A stretch of DNA of 33,513 nucleotides, taken from NCBI GenBank assembly GCA_964386525.1, contig CAYLSO010000071.1:1-33513 (forward strand). Direction: 5' to 3'. A program made the translations under genes and the position numbers. The DNA comes from CAYLSO01 sp964386525. GTDB taxonomy: Bacteria; Eisenbacteria; RBG-16-71-46; DASYSL01. Under the pieces are notes generated by a model that saw only the letters and a program-made list of their open reading frames with translations, did no database searches and had not been told where the DNA came from. Shown piece after piece: positions 1 through 8,192 of the stretch; positions within the stretch are counted from its first letter, which is position 1; every line of letters begins with the position of its first letter.

Positions 1-1362
1 CGCACGCTGGACGATGTCTTCGCCATCCAGAGCGACGTGGCGCAGCGTATCGTGGTCGCGGTTGGCGTGGCCCTGAGTGCCGAGCAGCGGGAGGAGATGG
101 CGGCGGCGCCTACCGCTGACCCGGAAGCGTACCGGTTCTACCTGCAGGGCCAGGACTACGACCGTCGGGCGGGCACCCAGCGGTCGAACCTGGAGAGTGC
201 ACAGCGCCTCTACGAGAGAGCCCTGGCGCTCGACCCGGGCTTTGCACTCACGCACGCCGCGCTGTCGGTCGTCCACGGTAGGATGTACTTCTATGGCTAC
301 GAAGCAAAGGCGCGGCGAGCGGCGCTACAACGCGCGGAAGCGGTAGAGGCCCTTCGCCTGTCCCCGGAGCTGCCGCAGGGCCACATGGCGATGGCGCTGG
401 TGCACTACTGGGGCAACCGTGATTACGGGCGCGCCCTGACGGAGCTGGAGAACGCGCTACGGGGCCTGCCGAACGACGCCGACCTTTGGTATCGGATCGG
501 GGCCGTGCAGCGCCGGGCGGGCAACTGGGCCGCCGTGGACAGCGCGTATCGTATGGCCAGCCGCCTGGATCCGCGCAACGCCGACGTCGCATACGACCTC
601 GGGGGCCTGACCTACGTGGGGCAGCACCGCTACGCTGACGCGGTGCGGGCCTTCGATCGGGCGCTGACTCTGGCGCCGGACCTGAGCGAGGCAGCCGTCA
701 ACCGGGGTCTGGCATTCATGGCCTGGACGGGCAACTTGGACACGCTGCGGGCAGTGCTCGATCGCACGCCCGCGGAGGCGATCCTGGGAAGCACGGGCGA
801 CGCGGCGTACTGGCGCGCCGTACTGTATCTGTTTGAGCGGGACCCGGACCGCCTTCTGGACCTGACAGCGAAAACACGCGCGGTCGTCTTCAGCAGGCAG
901 CTGCAATTCGTCCCGGTCGCGCTGGTCGCGGGGTGGGCGCACCGACTCAAGGGCGATGAGGGAGCGATGCGCTCGGCGTTCGCGTCGGGGCTCGCTGTGC
1001 TCGACTCGGCCGGCAAGTACCTGCCTGACGACCCGCGCATTCATGCGTCGCGCGGCATGGCCCTGGCAGGACTGGGGCGGCGGTCGGAGGCCCTGGGCGA
1101 GGCCGAGTGGCTGCGGCGGTCGGAGGTCTACCGCCGGGACGCTCTGGACGGACCGTCGTACCGCGAGGATCGGGCTCGCATCCTGGGGCAGGTCGGTGAG
1201 TCGGCCGCCGCCCTCGAAGAAGTGGAGCGGCTCCTGGCCGGGCCGTCGTGGACCAGCGCCACCATGCTGCGGCTCGACCCGCACTGGGACTCGCTCCGCG
1301 ACCATCCCCGGTTCAAGGCGCTGCTGGTGAAGTACGCAGATCCGGAGAGGACCCGACGATGA
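1..1362 (+). CDS. TPR-repeat protein, C-terminal part (5' end outside window)
   Basis: The frame is open from base 1, reading RTLDDVFAIQSDVAQRI, so the gene begins upstream of the window and the GTG at 37 is not its real start. The visible 453 codons hold a short helix typical of the junction after a TolB/FlgO-like or kinase-type N-terminal domain (DVFAIQSDVA), then a TPR array. Clear TPR units include YERALALDPGFALTHAALS, YRMASRLDPRNADVAYDLGG and FDRALTLAPDLSEAAVNRGL. Proteins of this layout are usually serine/threonine kinases, adenylate cyclase-like or CadC-like regulators whose TPR half binds partners. The N-terminal output domain cannot be seen, so the exact class is unknown. The TGA stop overlaps the ATG of a small downstream ORF. 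TPR identity is secure; the regulatory role is inferred. Confidence 0.85.
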   Translation, partial: RTLDDVFAIQSDVAQRIVVAVGVALSAEQREEMAAAPTADPEAYRFYLQGQDYDRRAGTQRSNLESAQRLYERALALDPGFALTHAALSVVHGRMYFYGYEAKARRAALQRAEAVEALRLSPELPQGHMAMALVHYWGNRDYGRALTELENALRGLPNDADLWYRIGAVQRRAGNWAAVDSAYRMASRLDPRNADVAYDLGGLTYVGQHRYADAVRAFDRALTLAPDLSEAAVNRGLAFMAWTGNLDTLRAVLDRTPAEAILGSTGDAAYWRAVLYLFERDPDRLLDLTAKTRAVVFSRQLQFVPVALVAGWAHRLKGDEGAMRSAFASGLAVLDSAGKYLPDDPRIHASRGMALAGLGRRSEALGEAEWLRRSEVYRRDALDGPSYREDRARILGQVGESAAALEEVERLLAGPSWTSATMLRLDPHWDSLRDHPRFKALLVKYADPERTRR

Positions 1363-1583
1363 GAGACTCGATCCTGGACCGCCTGTCCGATGCTCCCTGG
1401 GGCTGCTGCCGCGTGGAGTGCGAGTTCGGCCGGGCGGGGGCCAAGGGGCTTCCTTATTCTCCGGGGAACCCGGGATCCGCCGGCGACGCCGACCCGGCGG
1501 CGGTTGCGTCCGCGCAACGACTTGGCGCGGCCCCGCTCCCGGCCCGGCATATGCAAGATGCGAAGGCGGGAGGTGCGCCATGA
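1359..1583 (+). CDS. Small hypothetical protein, 74 aa, ATGA-coupled to TPR gene
   Basis: The ATG overlaps the TGA stop of the TPR gene (ATGA at 1359-1362), and a purine-rich GGAGAGG lies about 7 nt upstream inside that gene, which fits translational coupling. The 74-residue product (MRDSILDRLSDAPWGCCRVE...) is rich in Gly, Ala and Pro after its first 25 residues and has no recognisable domain, signal peptide or membrane segment. Two adjacent cysteines follow a tryptophan near residue 20. The second half looks like arbitrary high-GC translation, so this may be a non-functional open frame. The case rests only on start position, ribosome binding site and overlap. Confidence 0.3.
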   Translation: MRDSILDRLSDAPWGCCRVECEFGRAGAKGLPYSPGNPGSAGDADPAAVASAQRLGAAPLPARHMQDAKAGGAP

Positions 1584-1705
1584 CTGCCAGATGCCTGATG
1601 TCAGCCCCGGCGGTGCGGATCGAGCGGATCCCCACGGGGGACAGAGCGGTGCGGTGGGATTTGGTCCTCGTCGCTCTCTTGCTGCTGAGCGCCCTGCTCC
1701 GCTGA
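1580..1705 (+). CDS. Tiny tail-anchored membrane protein candidate, 41 aa
   Basis: The ATG at 1580 again overlaps the preceding stop (ATGA at 1580-1583) and has a strong GGGAGG Shine-Dalgarno about 6 nt upstream. The product starts MTARCLMSAPAVRIER and ends in a hydrophobic stretch, DLVLVALLLLSALLR, consistent with a single C-terminal membrane anchor with a charged N-terminal cytoplasmic part. No family is recognised. It is the last frame of a three-gene overlapping series after the TPR protein. It could be a membrane microprotein acting with the TPR regulator, or a chance ORF; the good ribosome binding site and clean hydrophobic tail favour a real one. Confidence 0.35.
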   Translation: MTARCLMSAPAVRIERIPTGDRAVRWDLVLVALLLLSALLR

Positions 1706-1766
1706 TCCCGGCCCGGCCGCGGGAAAGCCGCCGGTCCCCGGTCGCGCCCGCCGTGGACCCCCAGCC

Positions 1767-1927
1767 TCAGAAGTAGCACGTCATCCCGAAGCCGAGTTGC
1801 GTCGTGTTCAGGTGGAAGCTCTTCGAGATGTCCGTCTCGTCTCGGAGCAGCGGGGCGTCCTGGCGCCAGCCCTCGGCGAAGGGAGAACGCCACGCCGCCG
1901 GCGAATCGCGGACGATCCGCTTCGGCG
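1767..1927 (-). pseudogene. Probable relic of an outer-membrane beta-barrel C-terminus
   Basis: Downstream of the stop of the membrane/TPR gene, on the same strand, the frame ending at 1767 reads SPFAEGWRQDAPLLRDETD and ends NTTQLGFGMTCYF followed by TGA. The alternating hydrophobic residues and terminal Phe match the last strand (beta-signal) of outer-membrane barrels, and third codon positions are almost all G or C as in genuine genes here. No start codon or upstream barrel sequence exists in this frame, because the frame runs antisense-free into the neighbouring gene. A neighbouring frame contributes another barrel-like piece, RFAGGVAFSL, which suggests a frameshift. The likely reading is a 3' remnant left by deletion. 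The evidence is composition and motif only. Confidence 0.35.
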
Positions 1928-3934
1928 TCAGTGTCCGTCGGTCGGCATGGCGCCACGCAGGCGCTCGACGCGCGGGTCGCCGGGGAAGCGCCGCTCGAAC
2001 AGCGCCAGCGCCCGCCGCGCCGCGGCCCATTCGGTGCGCTGCCCGTGTCGCACCACCCACAGCTCGTAGGCGTCGCCCAGCAGGCTGGTCATCTCCGGGT
2101 CGCGGGGGAACTCGCGCAGGCCGGCCTCGAGAGTGAAAGCGGCGGAGTCGGGCTCGGCCAGCCGCAAGCGGCAGTCGGCGAGCGTGAGCCAGGCGCGCCG
2201 GTCCTGGGGCGTCAGCGTCACGAGGGCCTGCAGCTCGGCGGCGGCGGCCTCCCAGCGCTGACGCCGCAGCAGCAGCGTGATGAGGTCGGAGCGCAGCTGC
2301 GGGCTGGCCGGCTTGAGGCGCACGGCGGCGGTCAGCGGCGGCAGGGCGGCGTCGAGCTTCTCCTGGCGCGCCAGGGCCAGCCCGAGGCCGCTCTGCGAGT
2401 TGACGCTGGTCGAGTCCCGCGCCACCGAGGCGCGCAACCAGCGCTCGGCCTGCGCCAGGTCGCCGGCGTTGAGGTAGTGCGTGCCCAGCATCATCTCGCC
2501 GCGGCCGGCGTCGAGCGGCAGCGCCAGGACGCGCGCGGTCGTGCGCTGAAAGCACGTGTTGAGGGCGATCCAGGGCGCGGTGTGGAAGAGCGAGACCGCC
2601 AGCAGGCCGAGGAGCAGCCGGCGGGCTTGCCCCAGGTCCACGCAGTCGGTGATCAGCGTCAGCCCGCACAGCGCCCAGACGGCCGCCGGTGCCGCATAGA
2701 GATCCCAGTTGCGGGCCGCGCCCAGGTTGCCCTCGCCGGTGATCAGCGCCGGGGCGAGGTAGGCGGCCGCACCCACCAGCAGGAACGCGCCCTTCGCGCC
2801 GCGCGCGAAGCGGGCGCCGGGGAGCAGGAGAAGTAGCGCGGCGAGCAGCGGCACGGAGAGCGGCCCCAGGAGCCAGAACTCGCTCCAGACGTTCGCCAGG
2901 TGGCGCAGCGAGAAGAGGCGCCCGGCCCGGAAATCCTGCTGGTTGGTGACCACCTTCTGGAAGCCGCCGAAAAAACGCGTGAAGGGTGACTCGCCGGCGT
3001 AGAGGCCGGAGGCGGCGAGGCCCCCGGCGACCAGGACGGCCGCGGCGATCGACGCCGCGACGAGCGTGGCGGCGCGTCGTCGTCGGTCCTTCAGGCCGAC
3101 GGCGACGAGGACCAGCGCCGGCGCGGCCGCCAGCCCCCCGAGGATGTGAAACGCGAAGCCGGCCACCGCGGCGAGCAGCGCCGGCCACAGGCCGCGGCGC
3201 CGCTCCAGGAAATCGATCCCGAGCGTGACGAAGAGCAGCAGGCAGAGGGCCAGGTACGAGTAGTTCTCGACGTGGCCGTAGAAGATCTGCGTGAAGCCCT
3301 GGGTGAGCAGCACCCCGGTGGCGAGCCCCCACGCGCCGCCGGCCGGCAGGCGCCGCGCGAACCAGTGCGCGGCCCAGCCGGCGAAGGCCGCGCCGGCGAG
3401 AACGCTGCCCAGGGCCACGGCTTCGGCGCCGCTCCAGCGGCCTCCGCCCAGGCGGTAGAGCAGGTGGTGGACGAACAGCGACAGCGGCTCGTCGGGGTGG
3501 AAGCGCTGTCCTTGCGGAATGAGGATCGACAGCGGCAGGCTGTCGCCCCAGAACAGATGGCGCTCGCGCAGGGCCCAGAACAGAAGCGCCGAGAGCCCGG
3601 CGACGACCCAGGGAAGCCAGCGGGGGGCTGGGCGCGCCGCGAATCCGGGCAGCAGCCTTGCGCCGGCGGGTGTCAGCAGGAACAGCGCCGCCGGTGCGGC
3701 GAGCAGCCAGACGGGCGGCAGGAATCCGTAGAAGTGAAAACCCCAGAGCGTGTCGCGCCAGAAAAGCGACTCCGCCGCGCCGTAGATGACGAGCCCGGCC
3801 AGGAGAACGAAGACAGTACGCAGCCGCGCCGGCGACAGGGTCACGCGGTCGCCAGCCGGGGGAGGGCCGGCGCTCTCGGGGGTCGGCCCGAGGTTGCCGC
3901 GGTGGGATGGGTTACGGGCTCGGCGCGCTCTCAT
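1928..3934 (-). CDS. Polytopic GT-C-like membrane protein with C-terminal TPR domain
   Basis: A 668-residue protein. Roughly the first 460 residues contain about ten hydrophobic segments (for example LRTVFVLLAGLVIYG, WLPWVVAGLSALLFWAL, GLWPALLAAVAGFAFH). The first long loop after a membrane span carries acidic motifs, FWGDSLPL and HPDEPLSLFVHHLLYRLGG, a pattern seen in GT-C polyprenyl-phosphate-sugar glycosyltransferases; FYGHVENYSYLAL follows. Residues from about 480 onward are TPR repeats (AERWLRASVARDSTSVNSQS, LPPLTAAVRLKPASPQLRS). I infer a membrane glycosyltransferase-like enzyme with a soluble TPR tail for partner binding. The ATG at 3934 is chosen; a GTG at 3844 is an alternative. A -10-like TAGACT ends about 11 nt before the ATG and no Shine-Dalgarno is visible. 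The sugar substrate is unknown. Confidence 0.8.
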   Translation of the reverse strand: MRARRARNPSHRGNLGPTPESAGPPPAGDRVTLSPARLRTVFVLLAGLVIYGAAESLFWRDTLWGFHFYGFLPPVWLLAAPAALFLLTPAGARLLPGFAARPAPRWLPWVVAGLSALLFWALRERHLFWGDSLPLSILIPQGQRFHPDEPLSLFVHHLLYRLGGGRWSGAEAVALGSVLAGAAFAGWAAHWFARRLPAGGAWGLATGVLLTQGFTQIFYGHVENYSYLALCLLLFVTLGIDFLERRRGLWPALLAAVAGFAFHILGGLAAAPALVLVAVGLKDRRRRAATLVAASIAAAVLVAGGLAASGLYAGESPFTRFFGGFQKVVTNQQDFRAGRLFSLRHLANVWSEFWLLGPLSVPLLAALLLLLPGARFARGAKGAFLLVGAAAYLAPALITGEGNLGAARNWDLYAAPAAVWALCGLTLITDCVDLGQARRLLLGLLAVSLFHTAPWIALNTCFQRTTARVLALPLDAGRGEMMLGTHYLNAGDLAQAERWLRASVARDSTSVNSQSGLGLALARQEKLDAALPPLTAAVRLKPASPQLRSDLITLLLRRQRWEAAAAELQALVTLTPQDRRAWLTLADCRLRLAEPDSAAFTLEAGLREFPRDPEMTSLLGDAYELWVVRHGQRTEWAAARRALALFERRFPGDPRVERLRGAMPTDGH

Positions 3935-3945
3935 GGCTCGCCCGC

Positions 3946-3974
3946 AGTCTAGAGAAGGCAGGGGTGGGTGGGAA
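3946..3974 (-). promoter_or_regulatory. Candidate sigma-70-type promoter for the GT-C/TPR gene
   Basis: On the minus strand a -35-like TTCCCA (3969-3974) and a -10-like TAGACT (3946-3951) are separated by 17 nt. Each matches the consensus at four of six positions. Transcription would start near 3939, only about five bases before the ATG at 3934, so the messenger would be nearly leaderless. This agrees with the lack of a Shine-Dalgarno. Confidence 0.35.
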
Positions 3975-4084
3975 GCGCGGCGCGCGGGCGGGGCTCGGCG
4001 GGGTCGGCGGTTCCCCGCGCGCGGCGTTTCCACTACTGTCTCGGCCGAGCCACCCCAGGACCCCGGCCCGGAGCGCCTCCCCGG

Positions 4085-5347
4085 ATGAACCGATCGTCGA
4101 GCTTCGTCGCCCTCCAGCACCGCAACTTCCGCCTGCTGTGGGTCGGCCAGCTCATCTCGTTCTCCGGCTCGATGATGCAGACGGCGGCGATCCTCTGGCA
4201 CGTGTCGCTGCTGGTGCCCGCGGCGCAGAAGGCCCTCGCCCTGGGCATGGTCGGGCTGGTGCGCATCGTGCCCATCATCGTCTTCTCGCTGCTGTCGGGC
4301 GTGGTCGCCGATGCCGTGGATCGCCGCAAGCTGATGGTGGTCACCCAGACCGGCATGGCGATCGCGGCCGCCGTCCTGGCCTATCTGACGTTGCGCGGCC
4401 TGACGGCGATCTGGCCCATCTACCTGCTGGCCGCCCTGGGCTCGGCCTTCGGCTCGTTCGACGGGCCGGCGCGCAACGCGCTCCTGCCCAGCCTCGTGCC
4501 CCGCGAGCACCTGCCGAACGCCATCAGCCTCAACACCATCATGTTCCAGGGCGCCGCCGTGGCCGGCCCGTCGCTGGCCGGCATCCTGATCGCGACCCTC
4601 GGCGTGGGCTGGATCTACGCGCTCAACGCGCTGTCCTTCGCGGTGGTCATCGCAGCCCTGCTGGCGATGCGCGGCGTGCCGGCGATCGCCGCCGCTCAGC
4701 GCGGCGACATCAGCCTGAAGGCGGCGCTCGACGGGCTGCGCTTCGTCTTCCGCGCGCCCATGATCCGCTCCACCATGCTGCTCGATTTCTTCGCGACCTT
4801 CTTCTCGTCGGCCACCGCCCTGCTGCCCATCTTCGCCCAGGACATCCTGCGCGTCGGTGCGCACGGCTACGGGTGGCTGTACGCGGCGCCGTCGGTGGGC
4901 GCGCTGCTCACCGGGGCGGCGATGGTGCGGGTGGTGGACCGCATCCGGCGGCGGGGGGCCGTGCTCCTGTGGGCCGTGGCGATCTACGGCGCCGCCACGG
5001 TGCTGTTCGGCCTGTCGCACTCCTTCTGGCTCACGTTCGCTTGCCTGGCGCTCTCGGGGGCGGCCGACACGGTGAGCATGGTGCTGCGCAACATCATCCG
5101 GCAGCTCACCACGCCGGACCGCCTGCGCGGCCGCATGACCGGGGTGAACATGGTGTTCTTCATGGGCGGCCCGCAGCTCGGCGAGCTGGAGGCCGGGCTG
5201 GTGGCGAACTGGTTCGGGGCGCCCCTCTCGGTAGTGACCGGCGGGATCGGCTGCCTGGTGGCCACCGCATGGACGGCGCTCGCCGCCCCCGAGCTGCGGC
5301 GCTACCGGCGGGAGGAGCCCGGGCATCTCGCGCCCATACCCGATTGA
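4085..5347 (+). CDS. MFS transporter, DHA3/MFS_3 (EntS-like) family
   Basis: A 420-residue protein with about 12 predicted membrane helices, the usual MFS size. The N-terminus (ALQHRNFRLLWVGQLISFSG) and the loop 2-3 motif (GVVADAVDRRKLMVV, the MFS motif-A pattern G-x3-D-x-x-DRRK) match the MFS_3 family, which includes the enterobactin exporter EntS and macrolide exporters. An interior repeat RGRMTGVNMVFFMGGPQLGELEAG is typical of the second half of this family. It probably exports a small hydrophobic compound or siderophore-like molecule by proton antiport. No biosynthetic neighbours indicate the substrate. The ATG at 4085 gives an N-terminus that fits the family; upstream in-frame codons look noncoding. 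It diverges from the GT-C gene with about 150 bp between starts. Confidence 0.88.
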   Translation: MNRSSSFVALQHRNFRLLWVGQLISFSGSMMQTAAILWHVSLLVPAAQKALALGMVGLVRIVPIIVFSLLSGVVADAVDRRKLMVVTQTGMAIAAAVLAYLTLRGLTAIWPIYLLAALGSAFGSFDGPARNALLPSLVPREHLPNAISLNTIMFQGAAVAGPSLAGILIATLGVGWIYALNALSFAVVIAALLAMRGVPAIAAAQRGDISLKAALDGLRFVFRAPMIRSTMLLDFFATFFSSATALLPIFAQDILRVGAHGYGWLYAAPSVGALLTGAAMVRVVDRIRRRGAVLLWAVAIYGAATVLFGLSHSFWLTFACLALSGAADTVSMVLRNIIRQLTTPDRLRGRMTGVNMVFFMGGPQLGELEAGLVANWFGAPLSVVTGGIGCLVATAWTALAAPELRRYRREEPGHLAPIPD

Positions 5348-5373
5348 CGCGCGCGGCGTGAATCGGGTTTGCT
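5344..5373 (+). promoter_or_regulatory. Candidate promoter abutting the YfhO-like start codon
   Basis: TTGACG (5344-5349) is followed after 18 nt by a weak -10-like TTTGCT (5368-5373), and the ATG begins at 5381, where transcription would be expected to start. It overlaps the last codons of the MFS gene. No Shine-Dalgarno precedes the ATG, so a leaderless start is plausible. The -10 match is poor. Confidence 0.25.
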
Positions 5374-5380
5374 CCCCGCG

Positions 5381-8104
5381 ATGAAACCGGCATTCCGGGA
5401 CTCCCACTGGGCCACGGCCCTCGCGGCCGCCCTCCTCCTGGCCTGGGTCTGCTTCTTCGTGAGCCCGGGCTTGCAGCCCGGCAGGACGCTGCTCGGCACC
5501 GATCTGCTCGGCCGCTTCCCGCCCTGGAGCGATGCCAGGCCGCCGGGATGGGAAGCCGCCAACCCCATGCTGTTCGACCAGGCCACGCAGTTCTTCCCGT
5601 GGCGTACGCTCGAGCGGGCCCTCGGCCGCGAGGGGCTGCCGCCCTTGTGGAATCCCTTCGCCGCCGCCGGCTCGCCCCTGCTCGCCAACTATCAGTCGGC
5701 CCCCTTTGCGCCCGTGCAGCTGGCGGTGTCGCGCCTGCCGTGGGACGTCGCGCCGGCGGTCGCCGCCGGGCTGCGCCTGGCGCTGGCCGCCCTCGGCATG
5801 CTGCTCCTGCTGCGCGCTCTCGGCGCCGGTCCGCCCGCCGCGGTCTTCGGCGCGCTGGCCTTCGTGGGCTCCGGCGCGGTCACCGTGCTGCTCTATCACC
5901 CGAACTCCGACGTGAGCTGCTGGCTGCCGCTGGCCGCGTACCTCTCGTTGCGCGTGGCGCGGCGCGGCGACGGGGTGGACGGTGCGTGGCTGGCGCTCGT
6001 CCTCGGAGCGCAGTACCTGGGCGGGCATCCGGAGACCTCGGTCTTCGTCGCCTGCGGGTCCTTGGCGGTCTTCCTCGTGGGGCTGGCGCTCCGGCGCCCC
6101 GAGGACCTTGAGGCGGTGGGCGCGGTCGGGGCGCTCGCCACGGTGGCGGTGGCGCACCTGCTCGGGCTCCTGCTCGCGGCCGTGCAGATCCTGCCCTTCG
6201 CCGAGTATCTGAACGCCAGCGGCATCGTCGGGGAGCGCGCCGCGATGCACCTGGCGAATTCCCCCTCGGCGGCCGTCGGCCTGGTGGCGCCGCAGATCTT
6301 CGGCTCGCCGCTGCGGCCCAACACTTTCTTCGGTCCGGGGAATTATCACGACCTGGCTATGCAATATACCGGCGTGGCCACGCTGGTATGCGCATTGGCC
6401 GGGGTCGCGCGGTGGGCCGCGCGGCGGCGGTCCGGCCCGTGGCGCGCGCCGGGCAGCGCGCAAGCCTGGATCGCGCCGACCGCGGTCCTGGCGCTCGGGG
6501 CTTTGCTCCTGGCCTATCCGACGCCGCTGTGGCGGCTGGCGCATCTGGTGGCGCCGCTGCGCGTCGTGGCCGGCGTGGTCGGGCTCACGCTGCTCTACTG
6601 CTTCGGCGTCGCCGTGCTCGCCGCCCTCGCCCTCGAAGGGATGCGCCCGGCGGCGGGAGACGGGGACGAGCCGGCGGGGGCGCGGCGGGCGCCGGTCGTG
6701 CTGGCGGCGCTCGTCGCCGTCGTCGCGGCGGCCGCGCTGGCTGCCTGGCTGGCGCTGCCCCAGTTCCGGGAGCGGTTGCTGGCCCAGGGCGCGCGGGTCA
6801 TGCGCGCCCGGTACGACCCGGCGGTGGCGTCGCAGCCGCTCGAGCACTACCTCGCCAAGCTGCCCGCGATCCTGGCCGCGGTGCGCCACTCGCTGCTCGT
6901 CTCGGGAGCGCTGGGGGCGGGGCTGGCGGCCCTGCTCTGCTTGCGGCGGCGGATGCCCGCGGTAGTCTTCGCGGCGCTCGCGGTGGCGCTCCTGGCCGCG
7001 GACCTCGCGCAGTTCGGCCGCGGCTACGTGCCGGCGGTCGGTACCGCCGACGCCCTTGCGCGCGGCGGCTGGGAAGCACTCCTGCAACGCGCCGACGTGG
7101 CCCGCGTGCTGCCCACCGGGCGGGCCCTGCCCGCCAACACGCTCACGCTCTGGGGGGTCGAGGACTTCCGCGTCTACGACGCCATCGGCACGGCTGCCCA
7201 CGCGCGCTTCGAGCGGCCGCAGGCGCCGGCCGCGCCGCTGCGGCGCCGCTTCGCGGACTACCGTCGCGAGCTGCTGGACGCCGCCGGCGTGGGCGCGGTG
7301 GTCTCGGAGCAGCCGCTCGCCGAGCCCGGCCTGGTGCCGCTGGCGGACTCGGCTCGCGCCTGGGGAGCGGGCTCCTCGCTGTTCGTCTACCGCAACGAGG
7401 ATGCTTGGCCGCACGCCTTCGTCGTGGAGCGCGACCAAGGCACGGCCGACGACGAGGACGCCGTGGCGCGGACCGTGGCTGCCGTCCGTGGGGCCGCGTC
7501 GGCGGCCGGCCCGGACGGGGAGCGGATCGCTCTGCCGCGGGTCGCCGTGCTCTCCGCGGCGCAGGCGGGCACCGGCGTGGCGGCCCCCGAGCTGTGGGCC
7601 GCGATCGAGTGGCTCTATCCGGGGCTGCTCTCGCCGGGATCCGCGGCTGGCGCCGGCGTGGGCGGGTGGCTCGGCGACTCGGCCGCGGCGCGCCGGCGGC
7701 TGTGGCGCTCGGAGACCGTCTATCGTCTCCAGGGAACCCGGGCGGTGCGCGCCGGCGCCCTGGTGCGCGGCCCCCTCGCGGTGGCGGGCACGGTCAGCGC
7801 GCCGCGCGGCGGCTGGCTGGTCGTGCTCGACCAGGACTACCGCGGCTGGGAGGCGCGCGTGGATGGCGCAGCGGCCGAGCCGGTGCGCGCCTTCGGCCTG
7901 TTCCGCGCCGTGCCCCTGGATCCGGGCCGCCACGAGGTCGCCTGGGCCTACCGCCCGGAGAGCTTCGCGATCGGCTGCGGATTGAGCCTCATCGCGCTCG
8001 CCGGAGTGCTGCTCTGGCTCCTCCTGGCGCGGGCGGGGGGCCAGAGGAGCGCGCCGGCGGGGCGCCACGGGGGTGCGCCGGCCCCGGTCCCTCGAGTCCC
8101 TTAG
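5381..8104 (+). CDS. YfhO-family polytopic membrane protein
   Basis: A 907-residue protein with a first membrane span near residues 8-30 and about a dozen hydrophobic segments in the first 560 residues, then a soluble C-terminal domain and a last membrane helix (GCGLSLIALAGVLLWLLLA). The N-terminal loop contains GTDLLGRFPPWSDA and ATQFFPWRTLERAL, and the C-terminus has the YfhO signature DQDYRGWEARVDGA followed by RAVPLDPGRHEVAWAYRP. YfhO proteins are GT-C-fold enzymes that use polyprenyl-phosphate sugars; in Gram-positive bacteria they glycosylate cell-wall polymers. Here the acceptor is unknown, perhaps a surface glycan or glycoprotein. The ATG at 5381 is used because an upstream TTG would add only four residues. 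The function is inferred from the family. Confidence 0.82.
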   Translation: MKPAFRDSHWATALAAALLLAWVCFFVSPGLQPGRTLLGTDLLGRFPPWSDARPPGWEAANPMLFDQATQFFPWRTLERALGREGLPPLWNPFAAAGSPLLANYQSAPFAPVQLAVSRLPWDVAPAVAAGLRLALAALGMLLLLRALGAGPPAAVFGALAFVGSGAVTVLLYHPNSDVSCWLPLAAYLSLRVARRGDGVDGAWLALVLGAQYLGGHPETSVFVACGSLAVFLVGLALRRPEDLEAVGAVGALATVAVAHLLGLLLAAVQILPFAEYLNASGIVGERAAMHLANSPSAAVGLVAPQIFGSPLRPNTFFGPGNYHDLAMQYTGVATLVCALAGVARWAARRRSGPWRAPGSAQAWIAPTAVLALGALLLAYPTPLWRLAHLVAPLRVVAGVVGLTLLYCFGVAVLAALALEGMRPAAGDGDEPAGARRAPVVLAALVAVVAAAALAAWLALPQFRERLLAQGARVMRARYDPAVASQPLEHYLAKLPAILAAVRHSLLVSGALGAGLAALLCLRRRMPAVVFAALAVALLAADLAQFGRGYVPAVGTADALARGGWEALLQRADVARVLPTGRALPANTLTLWGVEDFRVYDAIGTAAHARFERPQAPAAPLRRRFADYRRELLDAAGVGAVVSEQPLAEPGLVPLADSARAWGAGSSLFVYRNEDAWPHAFVVERDQGTADDEDAVARTVAAVRGAASAAGPDGERIALPRVAVLSAAQAGTGVAAPELWAAIEWLYPGLLSPGSAAGAGVGGWLGDSAAARRRLWRSETVYRLQGTRAVRAGALVRGPLAVAGTVSAPRGGWLVVLDQDYRGWEARVDGAAAEPVRAFGLFRAVPLDPGRHEVAWAYRPESFAIGCGLSLIALAGVLLWLLLARAGGQRSAPAGRHGGAPAPVPRVP

Positions 8105-8114
8105 CGCTCTCCCG

Positions 8115-8144
8115 TTGCCGCAGCCGCGGCTCTCCGCGTAAAGT
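8115..8144 (+). promoter_or_regulatory. Candidate promoter of prolyl oligopeptidase gene
   Basis: TTGCCG (8115-8120), an 18-nt spacer and TAAAGT (8139-8144) each match the sigma-70 consensus at four of six positions. Transcription would begin near 8151, about 42 nt before the ATG at 8193, leaving room for the GGAGAG ribosome binding site seen 7-8 nt upstream of it. Confidence 0.35.
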
Positions 8145-8192
8145 GATGCCATCGCGCAGCGCCGACATCCCCCCAGCGCCGGAGAGCCCTCG

